DNA from: SABI01 sp963663665
Lineage (GTDB): Bacteria; Spirochaetota; Spirochaetia; Sphaerochaetales; Sphaerochaetaceae
Length of the DNA: 64,000 nucleotides
Direction: 5' to 3'
Assembly: GCA_963663665.2 (NCBI GenBank)
Contig: CAXXKP010000001.1
Span: 1,116,001-1,180,000 of the forward strand
Of the stretch, positions 1-8,328 are shown piece by piece. A program made the position numbers and the translations under genes. A model generated the notes under the pieces. That model saw only the letters and a program-made list of their open reading frames with translations. It ran no database searches and was not told the origin of the DNA. The first letter of the stretch is position 1; the number at the start of each line of letters is the position of its first letter.

Positions 1-834
1 AAGCCCTGTCCCCGGTACACATGCAGCGAGTACCCAACGAAAGAATTGTATAATACTATGAGTCTTTTTGTGATGGATACATGATGTTCCTAATTCCTTC
101 CAAATGAATGCAATTGCATCGAGTCGTACGAGTGAAGCCCCACGGGAAACATAGGTGAGTAATACATCAAGGATAAATAGGAGAACCTTAGGGTTACTGT
201 AATTGATATCAATTTGATCTGAACTAAATGTAGTCCAAAGGAGTTTTTTCCTTCCATTTTTAGATTCAAATTGAGAGAAAAGAGGTAATGATCGAGGACG
301 AAATACCTGAGATATATCTTCATCGCCTTTAACCTCAATAGCAAAATCTGCAAAGTCTTTGTCGTCTTCAAGATATTTTTGTATTGATTCGTTATATTGT
401 GATAAATGATTCGCCACAAGATCAAACATTAACCGGTATGAGCCATTCAACTGTGAAATATCATCCCATGAACCTAAATTAGGATCCACAACAGTAGGAT
501 CAATGACAGAAAATCCATCATCGGAGGAAGCAGGATAGAATGGGAGGAGGTGTACAGTAGAGATTGATTGCCCCACATGTTCTTTGAGAAAGCTCGTAAG
601 GGTTTCAATTGGAGAAAGATCTTGGGATTTAAGGGAATCTGCATAGGTGATAAGTAGGGAAGTATGGAGGTCAATACAATTATTATTTTCAACGGACCCG
701 TCTTTTGTAGATAATATATCTGTTTTATTGAGAACTAGAGAGACAAACTGTTCTGTCCAAATTTGTGCTAATGCTTCTCCATAGATCTGTTTGAGGTGTT
801 CGTGTATGTTTTTCCTTACTATTTTTATGTTCAT
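1..834 (-). CDS. GH13_18 sugar phosphorylase, partial (glucosylglycerate phosphorylase-like)
   Basis: The reading frame starts at 834 and is open for 278 codons to the window edge, so the C-terminal part is missing. It belongs to GH13 subfamily 18, which splits alpha-glucosides with phosphate to give glucose 1-phosphate. Visible family marks are TVHLLPFYPASSDDGFSVID (about residues 94-113), the LMFDLVANH strand, and the nucleophile segment VRLDAIAFIWKELGTSCIHH with its catalytic Asp. The FIWKELGTSCIHH wording resembles the glucosylglycerate phosphorylase branch rather than classical sucrose phosphorylases, which as I recall read GYGAKEAGTSC; this is recalled, not searched. The start overlaps the lacI stop as TAATG, so the two are translationally coupled. 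It is the last visible gene of the sugar operon and would phosphorolyse the imported glycoside. Family certain, exact substrate uncertain. Confidence 0.85.
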   Translation of the reverse strand, partial: MNIKIVRKNIHEHLKQIYGEALAQIWTEQFVSLVLNKTDILSTKDGSVENNNCIDLHTSLLITYADSLKSQDLSPIETLTSFLKEHVGQSISTVHLLPFYPASSDDGFSVIDPTVVDPNLGSWDDISQLNGSYRLMFDLVANHLSQYNESIQKYLEDDKDFADFAIEVKGDEDISQVFRPRSLPLFSQFESKNGRKKLLWTTFSSDQIDINYSNPKVLLFILDVLLTYVSRGASLVRLDAIAFIWKELGTSCIHHKKTHSIIQFFRWVLAACVPGTGL

Positions 835-1916
835 TACGTAGTCTCCCGAATAATAAGTTCTGGTTGAAGAAGGAGCTGATTATTATGGCGTGTAGCCTCA
901 ATTTTCCAGTTCTTAGGAATCTTAATTCTCCCATTTTCCAATGAATTGTTGCTATTTAATGGGATATCTCCCTTAATAGCACGTATATTATCAATCAGTA
1001 AATCTACAACCATTCCACCAATATTTTGGATTGGTTGGAGTATTGTTGTTAATGGGGGTCGGTAATGAGCCGACATAGGGATATCATCAAAGCCTGTTAC
1101 AGCGAGTTCCTGCCCAATAGAGAGTCCCATATCTTTTCCTGCATTGATTGCCCCAAAAGCGAGAAGATCGTTGAAGCAGATTATTGCAGTAGGGGGTGAT
1201 TGCTGAGAGAGAAGTTCGTAAGATTGGTCATACCCTTCCTTCTGTGTGAAATACCCCATCCTGATGAACTCAGGAGGTAAAGAAATTCCTGCTTGATTGA
1301 GATGATAAATTACACTTTTCAAACGGATATAAGAAAACATAATAGTCTGTGGTTGCCCTATACAAGCAATTCTTGTGTGACCTCGTTGTAGGAGGTGTTG
1401 AACAATAAGGCCCATTGCATATTCCCCATCTTCATCGATGTAGGGGATTGCATCTAAGTGTTCGACTCGTCCGAACATTGCAAAGGGAAATGCTGTGTTA
1501 TTAAGAAATTCTACCCTTGCATCATTTCTGTATGTACGCGTAAGAATGAATCCATCTACTTTTCCTTCTGTAATCAGCTTATTATAGGTCGATAACTCAT
1601 CATTTTTATCATTTGCTACTGCTACAAGAAGGTCATAGCCAAGAGAAGAAGCTCTTCTACTGACACCGGCAAGGAATTCATTGAAAAAAGCTTCACTATA
1701 TCCTCCAGAGGAATCTGGGATGACGAAGCCAATGGTCTCCGTGGATTTGTTACGAAGTCTACGCGCAATGGTATTCGGAACATAGGACATTTCATGTGCA
1801 GCAGTTCTCACAAGTTCTATAGTCTCTGGACTAACGTCACTATATCCCGCAAGGGCTCTTGAGACGGTGGTTATAGATCTGTTTACGCGTAGAGCAATAT
1901 CTTTTAATGTAACCAT
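834..1916 (-). CDS. LacI-family transcriptional regulator
   Basis: The 360-residue protein has a LacI-type DNA-binding head: residues 1-36 begin MVTLKDIALRVNRSITTVSR, the helix-turn-helix, followed by the hinge YVPNTIARRLR. The rest is a periplasmic-binding-protein-like sugar sensor (TETIGFVIPD, TAIICFNDLLAFGA, VTGFDDIPMSAHYRPPLTT). It lies 3 bases after the glycosyltransferase and overlaps the downstream phosphorylase by one base (TAATG), so it is inside the operon it probably controls. Two inverted copies of a 14-bp CG-centred operator at the operon promoter (6752-6797) are the likely targets, giving autoregulation. The inducer is inferred to be the transported glycoside or a product of it. 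Confidence 0.93.
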   Translation of the reverse strand: MVTLKDIALRVNRSITTVSRALAGYSDVSPETIELVRTAAHEMSYVPNTIARRLRNKSTETIGFVIPDSSGGYSEAFFNEFLAGVSRRASSLGYDLLVAVANDKNDELSTYNKLITEGKVDGFILTRTYRNDARVEFLNNTAFPFAMFGRVEHLDAIPYIDEDGEYAMGLIVQHLLQRGHTRIACIGQPQTIMFSYIRLKSVIYHLNQAGISLPPEFIRMGYFTQKEGYDQSYELLSQQSPPTAIICFNDLLAFGAINAGKDMGLSIGQELAVTGFDDIPMSAHYRPPLTTILQPIQNIGGMVVDLLIDNIRAIKGDIPLNSNNSLENGRIKIPKNWKIEATRHNNQLLLQPELIIRETT

Positions 1917-1919
1917 ATA

Positions 1920-3314
1920 TTAGTCCCATTCCTCCATGAAAGGTGTTAGATAATCTGAAAGTGCTTCAAGAGAAAAATAGTGTTTCCCTATAGAGAAATT
2001 TCTTTCTACCATAGTCTTATATTTTTCTCTATTTGTCAGTACTTTCAGTGTTTTCTGTGCTGTCTTTTCATATATATTTTCTCCAACCTCAACAAGGTCG
2101 CTTCCATTTTTTTTATCAATTCTAGAACCTAGTGAAAGCATTTCAAGCCCTCTTGGTGCAATGTCAGATATATATACTGGATATTCAAAAAGTATTACAG
2201 GAATTTTTGCTTTGAGAGCTTCAAGGAGTTGGTTGCCCCATCCTTCCCAGTAGGATGGGTAGGTAACGATATCTGCATGAGAGTATGAATCCCAAAGGGA
2301 ATACCGTTTAGCAGGTGTTAATTCTCTTTGTGATGAAATCATAGAGTCTACATGAATCATTTTCACTTGCATTTTATGAGCATATTCTTTTAGCGTATTG
2401 AGGTATTCTCCAGTTTTGTCATCTTCTGAATATCCGGCTAGGACAAGAATTATTTGAGTTGAAGGAAGAATAGTTCTTCCATCATAGAGATTTTGTCCTC
2501 TCAAAGAGGGTAGTAAAATATTCATATGAGCTACCACATCTATGGCCATTTCAATTCCTTTTCGTGGAATAATTCGTGTTGCTTGAAGAACCATGATGTC
2601 TTCTTCCTTCACTCCAATATCAGAGCGGAAGTCTTGATTAAAACTATCTTTGACAAATCCATTAGTATTCATGGTATCTTCTGTGAAATCAAAGACATTA
2701 GGAATTACCTCTGCATGTATACCCTTTCGCTCAAAAAGGTTTTTCTGAGCAAGAGAGTTTATAACCACATGTTTATAGTGTCGAACATGAGGAGGAAATA
2801 GAGTATCTGCAAGTTCCATCGCCTTTTTACAAGTTAGGTTATAGTCGCCGATTCTTTCCCAGTAGAAATCATGATGGTGAGCAAGTACTCTGAGGTTGTA
2901 ACGAACCACAACCCTCTGTAAAGCAAGTGATGCTGCTGGGTGTAGAGCAACTGACCATACATTCTCAGGTATCATTATTTCAATAGAGTTCTTTACAATC
3001 CAATCGGAAAGTTTTGATTCAAGTATTGCACATTGAGAATAGAAATCTTCCTCAAACCGTTTTTGTGGATTATCGTCTCCGTACACATCTAATGAGGTGA
3101 ACATACCTCTTAATATTCTACTCGCCTCTGGTGTGTGGTAATTAAGTTCCACAATAGTTGTTACCCGTTCAAGATTGTCATTTTCATGAAGACCTGAGCA
3201 GAAGAAGACTGTATGCCCAGCATTTTCCAATGCTCGTTTCCATTTTTCCATTTCCAGAGAGACTCCATCAGTACTTCCTGATTTATAATGTATCATTCCT
3301 ACATGTTTACCCAT
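1920..3314 (-). CDS. GT4-like glycosyltransferase
   Basis: The 464-residue protein has a GT-B fold signature. The N-terminal domain starts VGMIHYKSGSTDGVSLEMEK, a typical acceptor-domain glycine region. The C-terminal nucleotide-sugar domain has VLQATRIIPRKGIEMAIDVV (about residues 240-260) and the EX7E motif in SYWEGWGNQLLEALKAK. No signal peptide or membrane segment is visible, so it is cytoplasmic. A Shine-Dalgarno AGAGGA precedes the ATG. It sits between ABC permease and lacI genes in a sugar-uptake operon that also holds a GH13_18 phosphorylase, an odd place for a synthetic enzyme. Mannosylglucosylglycerate-type synthases are one candidate relative, but I cannot assign donor or acceptor from sequence alone. 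Confidence 0.8.
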   Translation of the reverse strand: MGKHVGMIHYKSGSTDGVSLEMEKWKRALENAGHTVFFCSGLHENDNLERVTTIVELNYHTPEASRILRGMFTSLDVYGDDNPQKRFEEDFYSQCAILESKLSDWIVKNSIEIMIPENVWSVALHPAASLALQRVVVRYNLRVLAHHHDFYWERIGDYNLTCKKAMELADTLFPPHVRHYKHVVINSLAQKNLFERKGIHAEVIPNVFDFTEDTMNTNGFVKDSFNQDFRSDIGVKEEDIMVLQATRIIPRKGIEMAIDVVAHMNILLPSLRGQNLYDGRTILPSTQIILVLAGYSEDDKTGEYLNTLKEYAHKMQVKMIHVDSMISSQRELTPAKRYSLWDSYSHADIVTYPSYWEGWGNQLLEALKAKIPVILFEYPVYISDIAPRGLEMLSLGSRIDKKNGSDLVEVGENIYEKTAQKTLKVLTNREKYKTMVERNFSIGKHYFSLEALSDYLTPFMEEWD

Positions 3315-3331
3315 TTCTAATTTTCCTCTAC

Positions 3332-4294
3332 TTACTCTTTCACACCACCAGCGGTCATTCCGCTAGCAAGATTCTTTTGAATAGTCATAAATAATCCAAT
3401 TACCGGGATTGCTGTAAGCATAGATGCAGACATGATTCTATCCCAGATAGCATTTTTTGAAGTAAAGAGGGTCTTAAGACCGATTGGCAATGTGTAGAAT
3501 TCCTTATAATTCTTTAGAAATACAGATGCAAATAGATATTCATTCCATGCTATCATAAATGAATATATGTATACAGTAACGATAGCTGAGAAGGAAAGAG
3601 GAATGATAATTCTCCAGATTGTTCCAAACCTACTTGATCCCTCAATCATTGCGGCTTCTTCAATTGAGTATGGAATTGTCCGAAAGTAGTTTCCAAGCAT
3701 GTAAAGTGATACTGGAAGGGTTTGTACCATATAGATTATTAAAAGACTGATAAAAGTGCCAATTGGAGTGCTTATAAAGCCAAGAGCAACAAACACTTTG
3801 TAAAGGGGGATGAGGAGGAGAATTCCACCGAACATATAGACAAAGAGTACTCCTCTTTGCACTGCTGACTGACCACGGAAACGAAGCCGGCTAAATGAGT
3901 ATGCTCCGAATACTGCAAGTGTTACTGATAATAGTGCCGCTGTCAGAGAAAGAGCTAAAGAATTGCCGAAGTACTGTAAAAAAGGGAAAACATCTCCTGT
4001 ATCCTGATATTTAGCAAGAATAGCTTTCCTTTGCACATCAGAGAGTTCTGGTTGTTCTTCAAGTAGATGTATGATTGATTCAGGTACATTTTTTAATTCC
4101 TGACCGATATTTAGTAGCTCCTTATATGCTTCAACATTAATTTTTTTTGGAATTAAAGATGGATTTCCCCAGTCCCACTGGTACTTAAGAGAAAGAGAGA
4201 GCATTTGCAGAAACGGAAAGAGGCAAAACATTACAATCGAGATGACTAGAAGTGCAAAGCCTACTGATCTGAAAAGATTTTTTCTTTTTACCAT
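3332..4294 (-). CDS. Carbohydrate ABC transporter permease (MalG type)
   Basis: The 320-residue inner-membrane protein has about six hydrophobic segments and the inner-membrane permease EAA loop EEAAMIEGSSRFGTIWRIII that docks the ATPase. A roughly 80-residue polar stretch between the first membrane helix and the second (about residues 37-110) is a MalG-like periplasmic loop. The start codon lies inside the 3' end of the preceding permease (7-base overlap) and follows an AGAGGG ribosome site, so the two are coupled. Together with the MalF-type protein it would form the translocation pore. No ATP-binding subunit is encoded in the operon, so a shared MsmK-like ATPase elsewhere is inferred. Confidence 0.92.
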   Translation of the reverse strand: MVKRKNLFRSVGFALLVISIVMFCLFPFLQMLSLSLKYQWDWGNPSLIPKKINVEAYKELLNIGQELKNVPESIIHLLEEQPELSDVQRKAILAKYQDTGDVFPFLQYFGNSLALSLTAALLSVTLAVFGAYSFSRLRFRGQSAVQRGVLFVYMFGGILLLIPLYKVFVALGFISTPIGTFISLLIIYMVQTLPVSLYMLGNYFRTIPYSIEEAAMIEGSSRFGTIWRIIIPLSFSAIVTVYIYSFMIAWNEYLFASVFLKNYKEFYTLPIGLKTLFTSKNAIWDRIMSASMLTAIPVIGLFMTIQKNLASGMTAGGVKE

Positions 4295-5211
4295 TTTAAT
4301 ACCCTCTTTACATAGAATAATATGAATCCAATGAGAATTATAAACTGCAAGACTGCAAGGGTAGCTCCTTGGCCGAGATCCATTGTACCTGTGAAGGCTT
4401 TCAGGTAGGTATAGACCGATAGAACCTTTACGTTGCTTGTTAGAAGGAAAACCTCTTCAAATTTATTAAAATTCCAGATTACTCTCAACAGTATTATTGA
4501 ATTGACAATAAAATAGATTTCAGGAAGGGTAATGTTTGTAAATTGCTGCCATCCATTTGCCCCGTCAATTTCTGCTGCCTCATAGAGGGTTTCATCAATT
4601 GCCTGAAGGCGAGACAAAATCATTAAATAGGTAAAAGGAAAGTTCTTCCAAATAGCAAAGAGGATTGCAACCCAAACTGCTGTGTTCGGAGATCCAATGA
4701 GACTAAACCTTTGATCAAATAAGTGCAACTTATCATAAAATATATCCATGAAAATTCCGTTAACTGGATCAAATATAAATTGCCATGAAAACACAACTGA
4801 GATAACTGGGGCAACGTATGGGAGAAGGATTAGTGATCTCACGAGCCCTCTGAGAGGGAATTTTTTGTTCATAACAATTGCGGTTCCTAGTCCCAATAGT
4901 GTTGTTCCTACAGTCGTGAACACGACATAAATAAGAGTAGTCATAAGGGACTTCCAGAATTCGTTATCACTCAAGATTTCTTGAAGATTATCAAATCCTG
5001 TAAAAGTACTTTCACCTGTAAGTGTGACATCAAAGAAACTCAAATAGATATTATAGAATACTGGGTAGAGTATTAGTGCGAGAATAATAAGTACAGATGG
5101 AAACACAAGAATCCAGCCTAGTTGTTCATCACGTTGAGCTATTGTTGTTAATTTTTTTGATGTTTTGAGTGAAATTATGGCACCTGGCGAGGTGTTAATC
5201 TGTTTGTCCAT
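4288..5211 (-). CDS. Carbohydrate ABC transporter permease (MalF/UgpA type)
   Basis: The start is set at the ATG at 5211 (MDKQINTSPG, 307 residues) because GGAAGGGA stands at the right distance before it; an in-frame TTG nine codons upstream has no such site. Six membrane segments are evident, the first at LGWILVFPSVLIILALILYP. The EAA loop reads YEAAEIDGANGWQQFTNITL. It overlaps the next permease gene by 7 bases. With that partner and the binding protein upstream it forms a CUT1-type sugar importer. Substrate is inferred only from the linked GH13_18 enzyme. Confidence 0.92.
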   Translation of the reverse strand: MDKQINTSPGAIISLKTSKKLTTIAQRDEQLGWILVFPSVLIILALILYPVFYNIYLSFFDVTLTGESTFTGFDNLQEILSDNEFWKSLMTTLIYVVFTTVGTTLLGLGTAIVMNKKFPLRGLVRSLILLPYVAPVISVVFSWQFIFDPVNGIFMDIFYDKLHLFDQRFSLIGSPNTAVWVAILFAIWKNFPFTYLMILSRLQAIDETLYEAAEIDGANGWQQFTNITLPEIYFIVNSIILLRVIWNFNKFEEVFLLTSNVKVLSVYTYLKAFTGTMDLGQGATLAVLQFIILIGFILFYVKRVLKW

Positions 5212-5253
5212 GATTTGTCCCTTCCATATACTAGGCAATATCTAATTGAAAGT

Positions 5254-5279
5254 GTTGGATTGGCAAAGGCCAATCCAAC
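5254..5279 (-). other. Stem-loop between binding-protein and permease genes
   Basis: GTTGGATTGGC, a four-base loop, and GCCAATCCAAC form a perfect 11-bp stem in the short gap after the binding-protein gene. No run of U follows on the minus strand, so it is unlikely to be a full terminator. Such elements after the first cistron of sugar operons commonly protect the binding-protein mRNA or lower downstream expression; that role is inferred here. Confidence 0.65.
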
Positions 5280-5305
5280 TTAAGGTGATAAAAACAATCT
5301 TTTCG

Positions 5306-6691
5306 TTAGTCGATCAATTTTTTCATCTCTTTTTCAGCCCAAGCCATACCTGCATCAACACTCATTCCTTCCTGTGTAATTTTGTAAATCATCTGAGGAA
5401 TAATCTGTTTTGCTGTTATTTCACTCGCGGCTTCGATTCTGTTACCATCGACTATACTGAACGTTCTCACATCTTCAAGTCCGCCAATGATTTCTGCCAT
5501 TTTATCAGCTCCGTAATTCTTGAATATCCCTTGAGGATCATTCTGGAAACGTGCATTGGATGCAATTTCGCTCAGCATAGGGTTCATACCACCAGGAGCC
5601 ATATGAAGGAATGTGATATATGCATTCTGTGTATAGAGGTATTCAATGAATTTTTGTGCAGCTACGGTTTCTGCGGCGGTACTTTGATTGAAGAGACCGA
5701 GCGCAACTACAGTTCCATACCCAGCAGAAGATTTATGTGTCATAATCGGAGCAAGTCTTGTGTTCTTCACTAAGTCTGGATCAAAAGCTGTTCCTGCAAG
5801 GTCGCCGAAATTATCACCAGTTAGAGATCCAGCTGCTACTTCAGCAAGAGCTAGATCATCCATGATATATGTTGAATAGAAGAACATTGCCATTTTACCT
5901 TGCAAGTAATAATCTCTTGCTCTCCAGGTCTGTGGTCCAGGAGGATTGTATTTTGCAAGTTCTGCATAGAATGATACAGCCTCTTTCATTTCAGGAGAGT
6001 TGAATATAAGGTTTTTATCAGCATCAAAGAGGGATGCATTGTTTGACATAGCAATAGGTGTGAAACATTGTTCCGAATATGCTTCAGGTAGAGTTCCAAC
6101 AAGAATTCCATATTTGTTATTTGCAGGATCATTGAAATATTTAGCTGCTTTCAAGACATTTTCCCATGTGTTAGGTGGTTCAAGACCAGCTTTTTCAAAC
6201 CAATCTGCTCTATACCAGATGCCCTGAATCCAGCCATGATAAGGTAATCCATAGTATCCGCTCTTGTCGCTAGTTTGCAAAACTTTTAGAGGTCCAGAAT
6301 AGAAGCGACTTTCTCCAATTTTATTAATTAGAGTGTTTGTTGCATTAAGATCTATGATTCCCTGAGTCCCAAATGATACTGTGGTCTCAGCAGGACCTTC
6401 GAAGATTGTTGGTAGTGTACCGGCAGCTGCAGCAGTCTGAGCCTGTGTAGAGAGGCTATTTTCATCTACTGGGATAAGGTTAATAGAAACGTTTGGATTG
6501 AGTGCTGTAAAGGTGTCAATCAGTACTTGAATAGTAGCCATCCTGTCTGATTGTGTCTCCGTTGTCCAGAAGTCAATGGATACAGGTCCATCTGATGCAG
6601 GGACTGTCTCAGCACCACCCTGAGCTGATAGAAAACTCATGCTCGTGAAAGTGATGAGTAGGATTAAGATGAAAAGCATTCCTTTTTTCAT
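5306..6691 (-). CDS. Sugar ABC transporter substrate-binding protein
   Basis: The 461-residue protein begins with a Sec signal peptide (MKKGMLFILILLITFTSMSF, cleavage likely after FLSAQ). It is followed by the MalE/UgpB-type fold: VSIDFWTTETQSDRMATIQV, LPYHGWIQGIWYRADWFEKA and a C-terminal AWAEKEMKKL helix typical of solute-binding family 1. No lipobox Cys is present, so it should be a free periplasmic protein. A good AAGGAG site precedes the ATG. It is first in the operon, directly behind the LacI-controlled promoter, which fits the high level needed for a binding protein. Ligand is probably the glycoside that the GH13_18 enzyme degrades (inference). Confidence 0.93.
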   Translation of the reverse strand: MKKGMLFILILLITFTSMSFLSAQGGAETVPASDGPVSIDFWTTETQSDRMATIQVLIDTFTALNPNVSINLIPVDENSLSTQAQTAAAAGTLPTIFEGPAETTVSFGTQGIIDLNATNTLINKIGESRFYSGPLKVLQTSDKSGYYGLPYHGWIQGIWYRADWFEKAGLEPPNTWENVLKAAKYFNDPANNKYGILVGTLPEAYSEQCFTPIAMSNNASLFDADKNLIFNSPEMKEAVSFYAELAKYNPPGPQTWRARDYYLQGKMAMFFYSTYIMDDLALAEVAAGSLTGDNFGDLAGTAFDPDLVKNTRLAPIMTHKSSAGYGTVVALGLFNQSTAAETVAAQKFIEYLYTQNAYITFLHMAPGGMNPMLSEIASNARFQNDPQGIFKNYGADKMAEIIGGLEDVRTFSIVDGNRIEAASEITAKQIIPQMIYKITQEGMSVDAGMAWAEKEMKKLID

Positions 6692-6751
6692 AGTTTTTCT
6701 CCTTTAAAAATGTTTTTGTCCAAAATGATTCTATTTTTAAATAATAGAAAA

Positions 6752-6765
6752 CCAAAACGATTTGG
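6752..6765 (-). promoter_or_regulatory. LacI-family operator, promoter-proximal copy
   Basis: On the plus strand the site reads CCAAAACGATTTGG, a CG-centred near-palindrome typical of LacI-family operators. It starts about where transcription from the promoter at 6775-6804 should begin, so a bound repressor would block initiation. It is the exact reverse complement of the copy at 6784-6797; the centres are 32 bp apart, about three helical turns. Confidence 0.8.
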
Positions 6766-6774
6766 ACGTGTGTT

Positions 6775-6804
6775 ATCATATAACCAAATCGTTTTGGAAG
6801 TCAA
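6775..6804 (-). promoter_or_regulatory. Promoter of the sugar operon
   Basis: On the minus strand TTGACT (6799-6804) and TATGAT (6775-6780) are separated by 18 bp, a good sigma-70 promoter. It points at the binding-protein gene, leaving a leader of about 75 bases that ends with AAGGAG. One operator fills the spacer and the other starts at about +1. Confidence 0.75.
6784..6797 (-). promoter_or_regulatory. LacI-family operator, spacer copy
   Basis: The plus strand reads CCAAATCGTTTTGG. It lies wholly between the -35 and -10 boxes, so binding would exclude RNA polymerase. A degenerate third copy, CCAAAATGATTCTA at 6720-6733, sits in the transcribed leader and matches 10 of 14 positions. Confidence 0.8.
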
Positions 6805-6805
6805 G

Positions 6806-7130
6806 AATTATTTTTATATGATTAGTAAAGGCGAATTTTTTCAGGATACAATTATCTGACAGTAATATAGTTTTCTTGTGATGGAGGAATAGAAATGAAT
6901 TTCTATGCATATAGGTTTTATATACATTGAAGAAGGTATGTTTTGGATGCTTTATAGTATTCCTTTGTTATATCTCAGTATTAATTAAGAGTATTAATAC
7001 GCATTTAAAAAAGGAAAAATACTAAATTACTTAGATTAATTCATATAATGGAAACTCAGTTATTTTAGGAGTTCAATAGAATTCAGAATTTGTTATAGGA
7101 AATCTAATTTTGCAGATTACTAATAATAAA
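6806..7130. other. Intergenic stretch without recognised feature
   Basis: This AT-rich stretch separates the sugar-operon promoter from the terminator of the rhodanese gene. I see no open frame with a ribosome site, no strong hairpin and no repeat in it. Confidence 0.5.
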
Positions 7131-7159
7131 GCGGCGCCATATAAATATTTTGGCACCGC
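7131..7159 (-). terminator. Terminator of the rhodanese lipoprotein gene
   Basis: GCGGCGCCA and TGGCACCGC pair over nine positions (one G-U) around an 11-base AT loop. On the minus strand the stem is followed by TTTATTATT. It lies 38 bases beyond the stop codon at 7197. Confidence 0.75.
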
Positions 7160-7196
7160 CTCATTATGTTATCGTATAAACATAGATTGTAGCGAA

Positions 7197-8159
7197 TTAT
7201 TGAATAGTTGGTAAATCAGTTTTTAACCATCCGTTATTCATTCCGCCTTTCAGAGAATACGCGTCATACCCCATCGACCGTAACACACCAACTGTTTGTC
7301 CAGCAGTTTGACCTGTATAACAGGTAACGGCAATTTTTCCATTCTTTGGAAGAGAAGGAATTAAGTTACCTACTTCAGCCCACGCAGTGTTTTGTGCAAA
7401 TTCAATATGCCCTTTTGCAAAATCTTCTGCACGTCGTATATCAACAACGGTAAATGCTTTTGGATTTGTTTGGAGTGCATCATATAGTGCTTGTGGATCA
7501 ATTAATTTATTTCCATCCTTTGCAACTGAATCAAAATTGGCTTTCGCAACTTCCCATAGAATCTTATCTTCTTCTGTTTTTGGAGAAGTTGATTTTGCTC
7601 TGCTGGATAGCTCTCTAGCTCCGGTTTCTTCAGCAGGAAGATCTGCGGCTAACCACCCATTAGTCATTCCACTTTGAAGGGATTTAACGTTCGTGAATCC
7701 AGCAAGTCTTAATGCACCGACTGCTTGACCAGCAGTTTGACCAGAATAACAGGTAACTACTACTTGTCTATTGGTTGGGATATTTTCTAATACATCACCA
7801 AGTTTAGCCCAGTCACTATGGTATGCGCCTAAGATATGACCTTTTTCAAAGTCTGCCGCAGAACGAATATCAATGATTACGAGAGAATCTGGATTATCAT
7901 TCAGCATGTTGTATACATCAGCTGGCTTAATCGCATTACTGTTAGTCGCTGTTGCAGCAAAATATTCTTTTGCTTTTGCAAGTAAGAGTGCATCTTTATC
8001 AATAACAGGGGCAACAGGAGCAGCAGGGGCAGCTTTTTCAACAACGGCAACTGGTTGGGCTGCAGCAGGTACAGCAGCTTCTTGTTTCTTGCATCCGACT
8101 GTAACAAACAGTGTGATAAGTAGTAATGCAATCATCAAAATGGTGATCTTTTTTTTCAT
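7197..8159 (-). CDS. Lipoprotein with two rhodanese domains
   Basis: The start is set at 8159 (MKKKITILMIALLLITLFVT, then VGCKKQ) because AAGGAG precedes it and the signal peptide begins there; 320 residues. Cys in VGCKK is the lipid-attachment residue. An Ala/Pro-rich linker follows, then two tandem rhodanese modules of about 110 residues, each with a DIR strand and an active-site loop: VTCYSGQTAGQAVGALRLAG and VTCYTGQTAGQTVGVLRSMG. Both keep the catalytic Cys, so both may carry persulfide sulfur outside the cytoplasm. The domains are clearly duplicated from each other. It is monocistronic with its own terminator. The sulfur donor or acceptor is unknown; reaction with sulfane sulfur in the envelope is inferred. 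Confidence 0.88.
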   Translation of the reverse strand: MKKKITILMIALLLITLFVTVGCKKQEAAVPAAAQPVAVVEKAAPAAPVAPVIDKDALLLAKAKEYFAATATNSNAIKPADVYNMLNDNPDSLVIIDIRSAADFEKGHILGAYHSDWAKLGDVLENIPTNRQVVVTCYSGQTAGQAVGALRLAGFTNVKSLQSGMTNGWLAADLPAEETGARELSSRAKSTSPKTEEDKILWEVAKANFDSVAKDGNKLIDPQALYDALQTNPKAFTVVDIRRAEDFAKGHIEFAQNTAWAEVGNLIPSLPKNGKIAVTCYTGQTAGQTVGVLRSMGYDAYSLKGGMNNGWLKTDLPTIQ

Positions 8160-8328
8160 CGGTTTCTCCTTAAGAATCTGTAATATCTCTTTATTCAGAA
8201 TCATATCATAATTAAATAAATATTTATAGATAGAATTATATTGATAGATTAAAATCTTTACTCAGAGTATTCCTTTTCTTTTACGTGGATTTCTAATACT
8301 TTATTAGTAGGATAGATGGAGGGGAAAG

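Noticed and set aside
5246..5773. 175-codon plus-strand frame opposite the sugar-binding protein gene
   Set aside because: It is antisense to a clear family member and has Cys/His-rich random-looking sequence.
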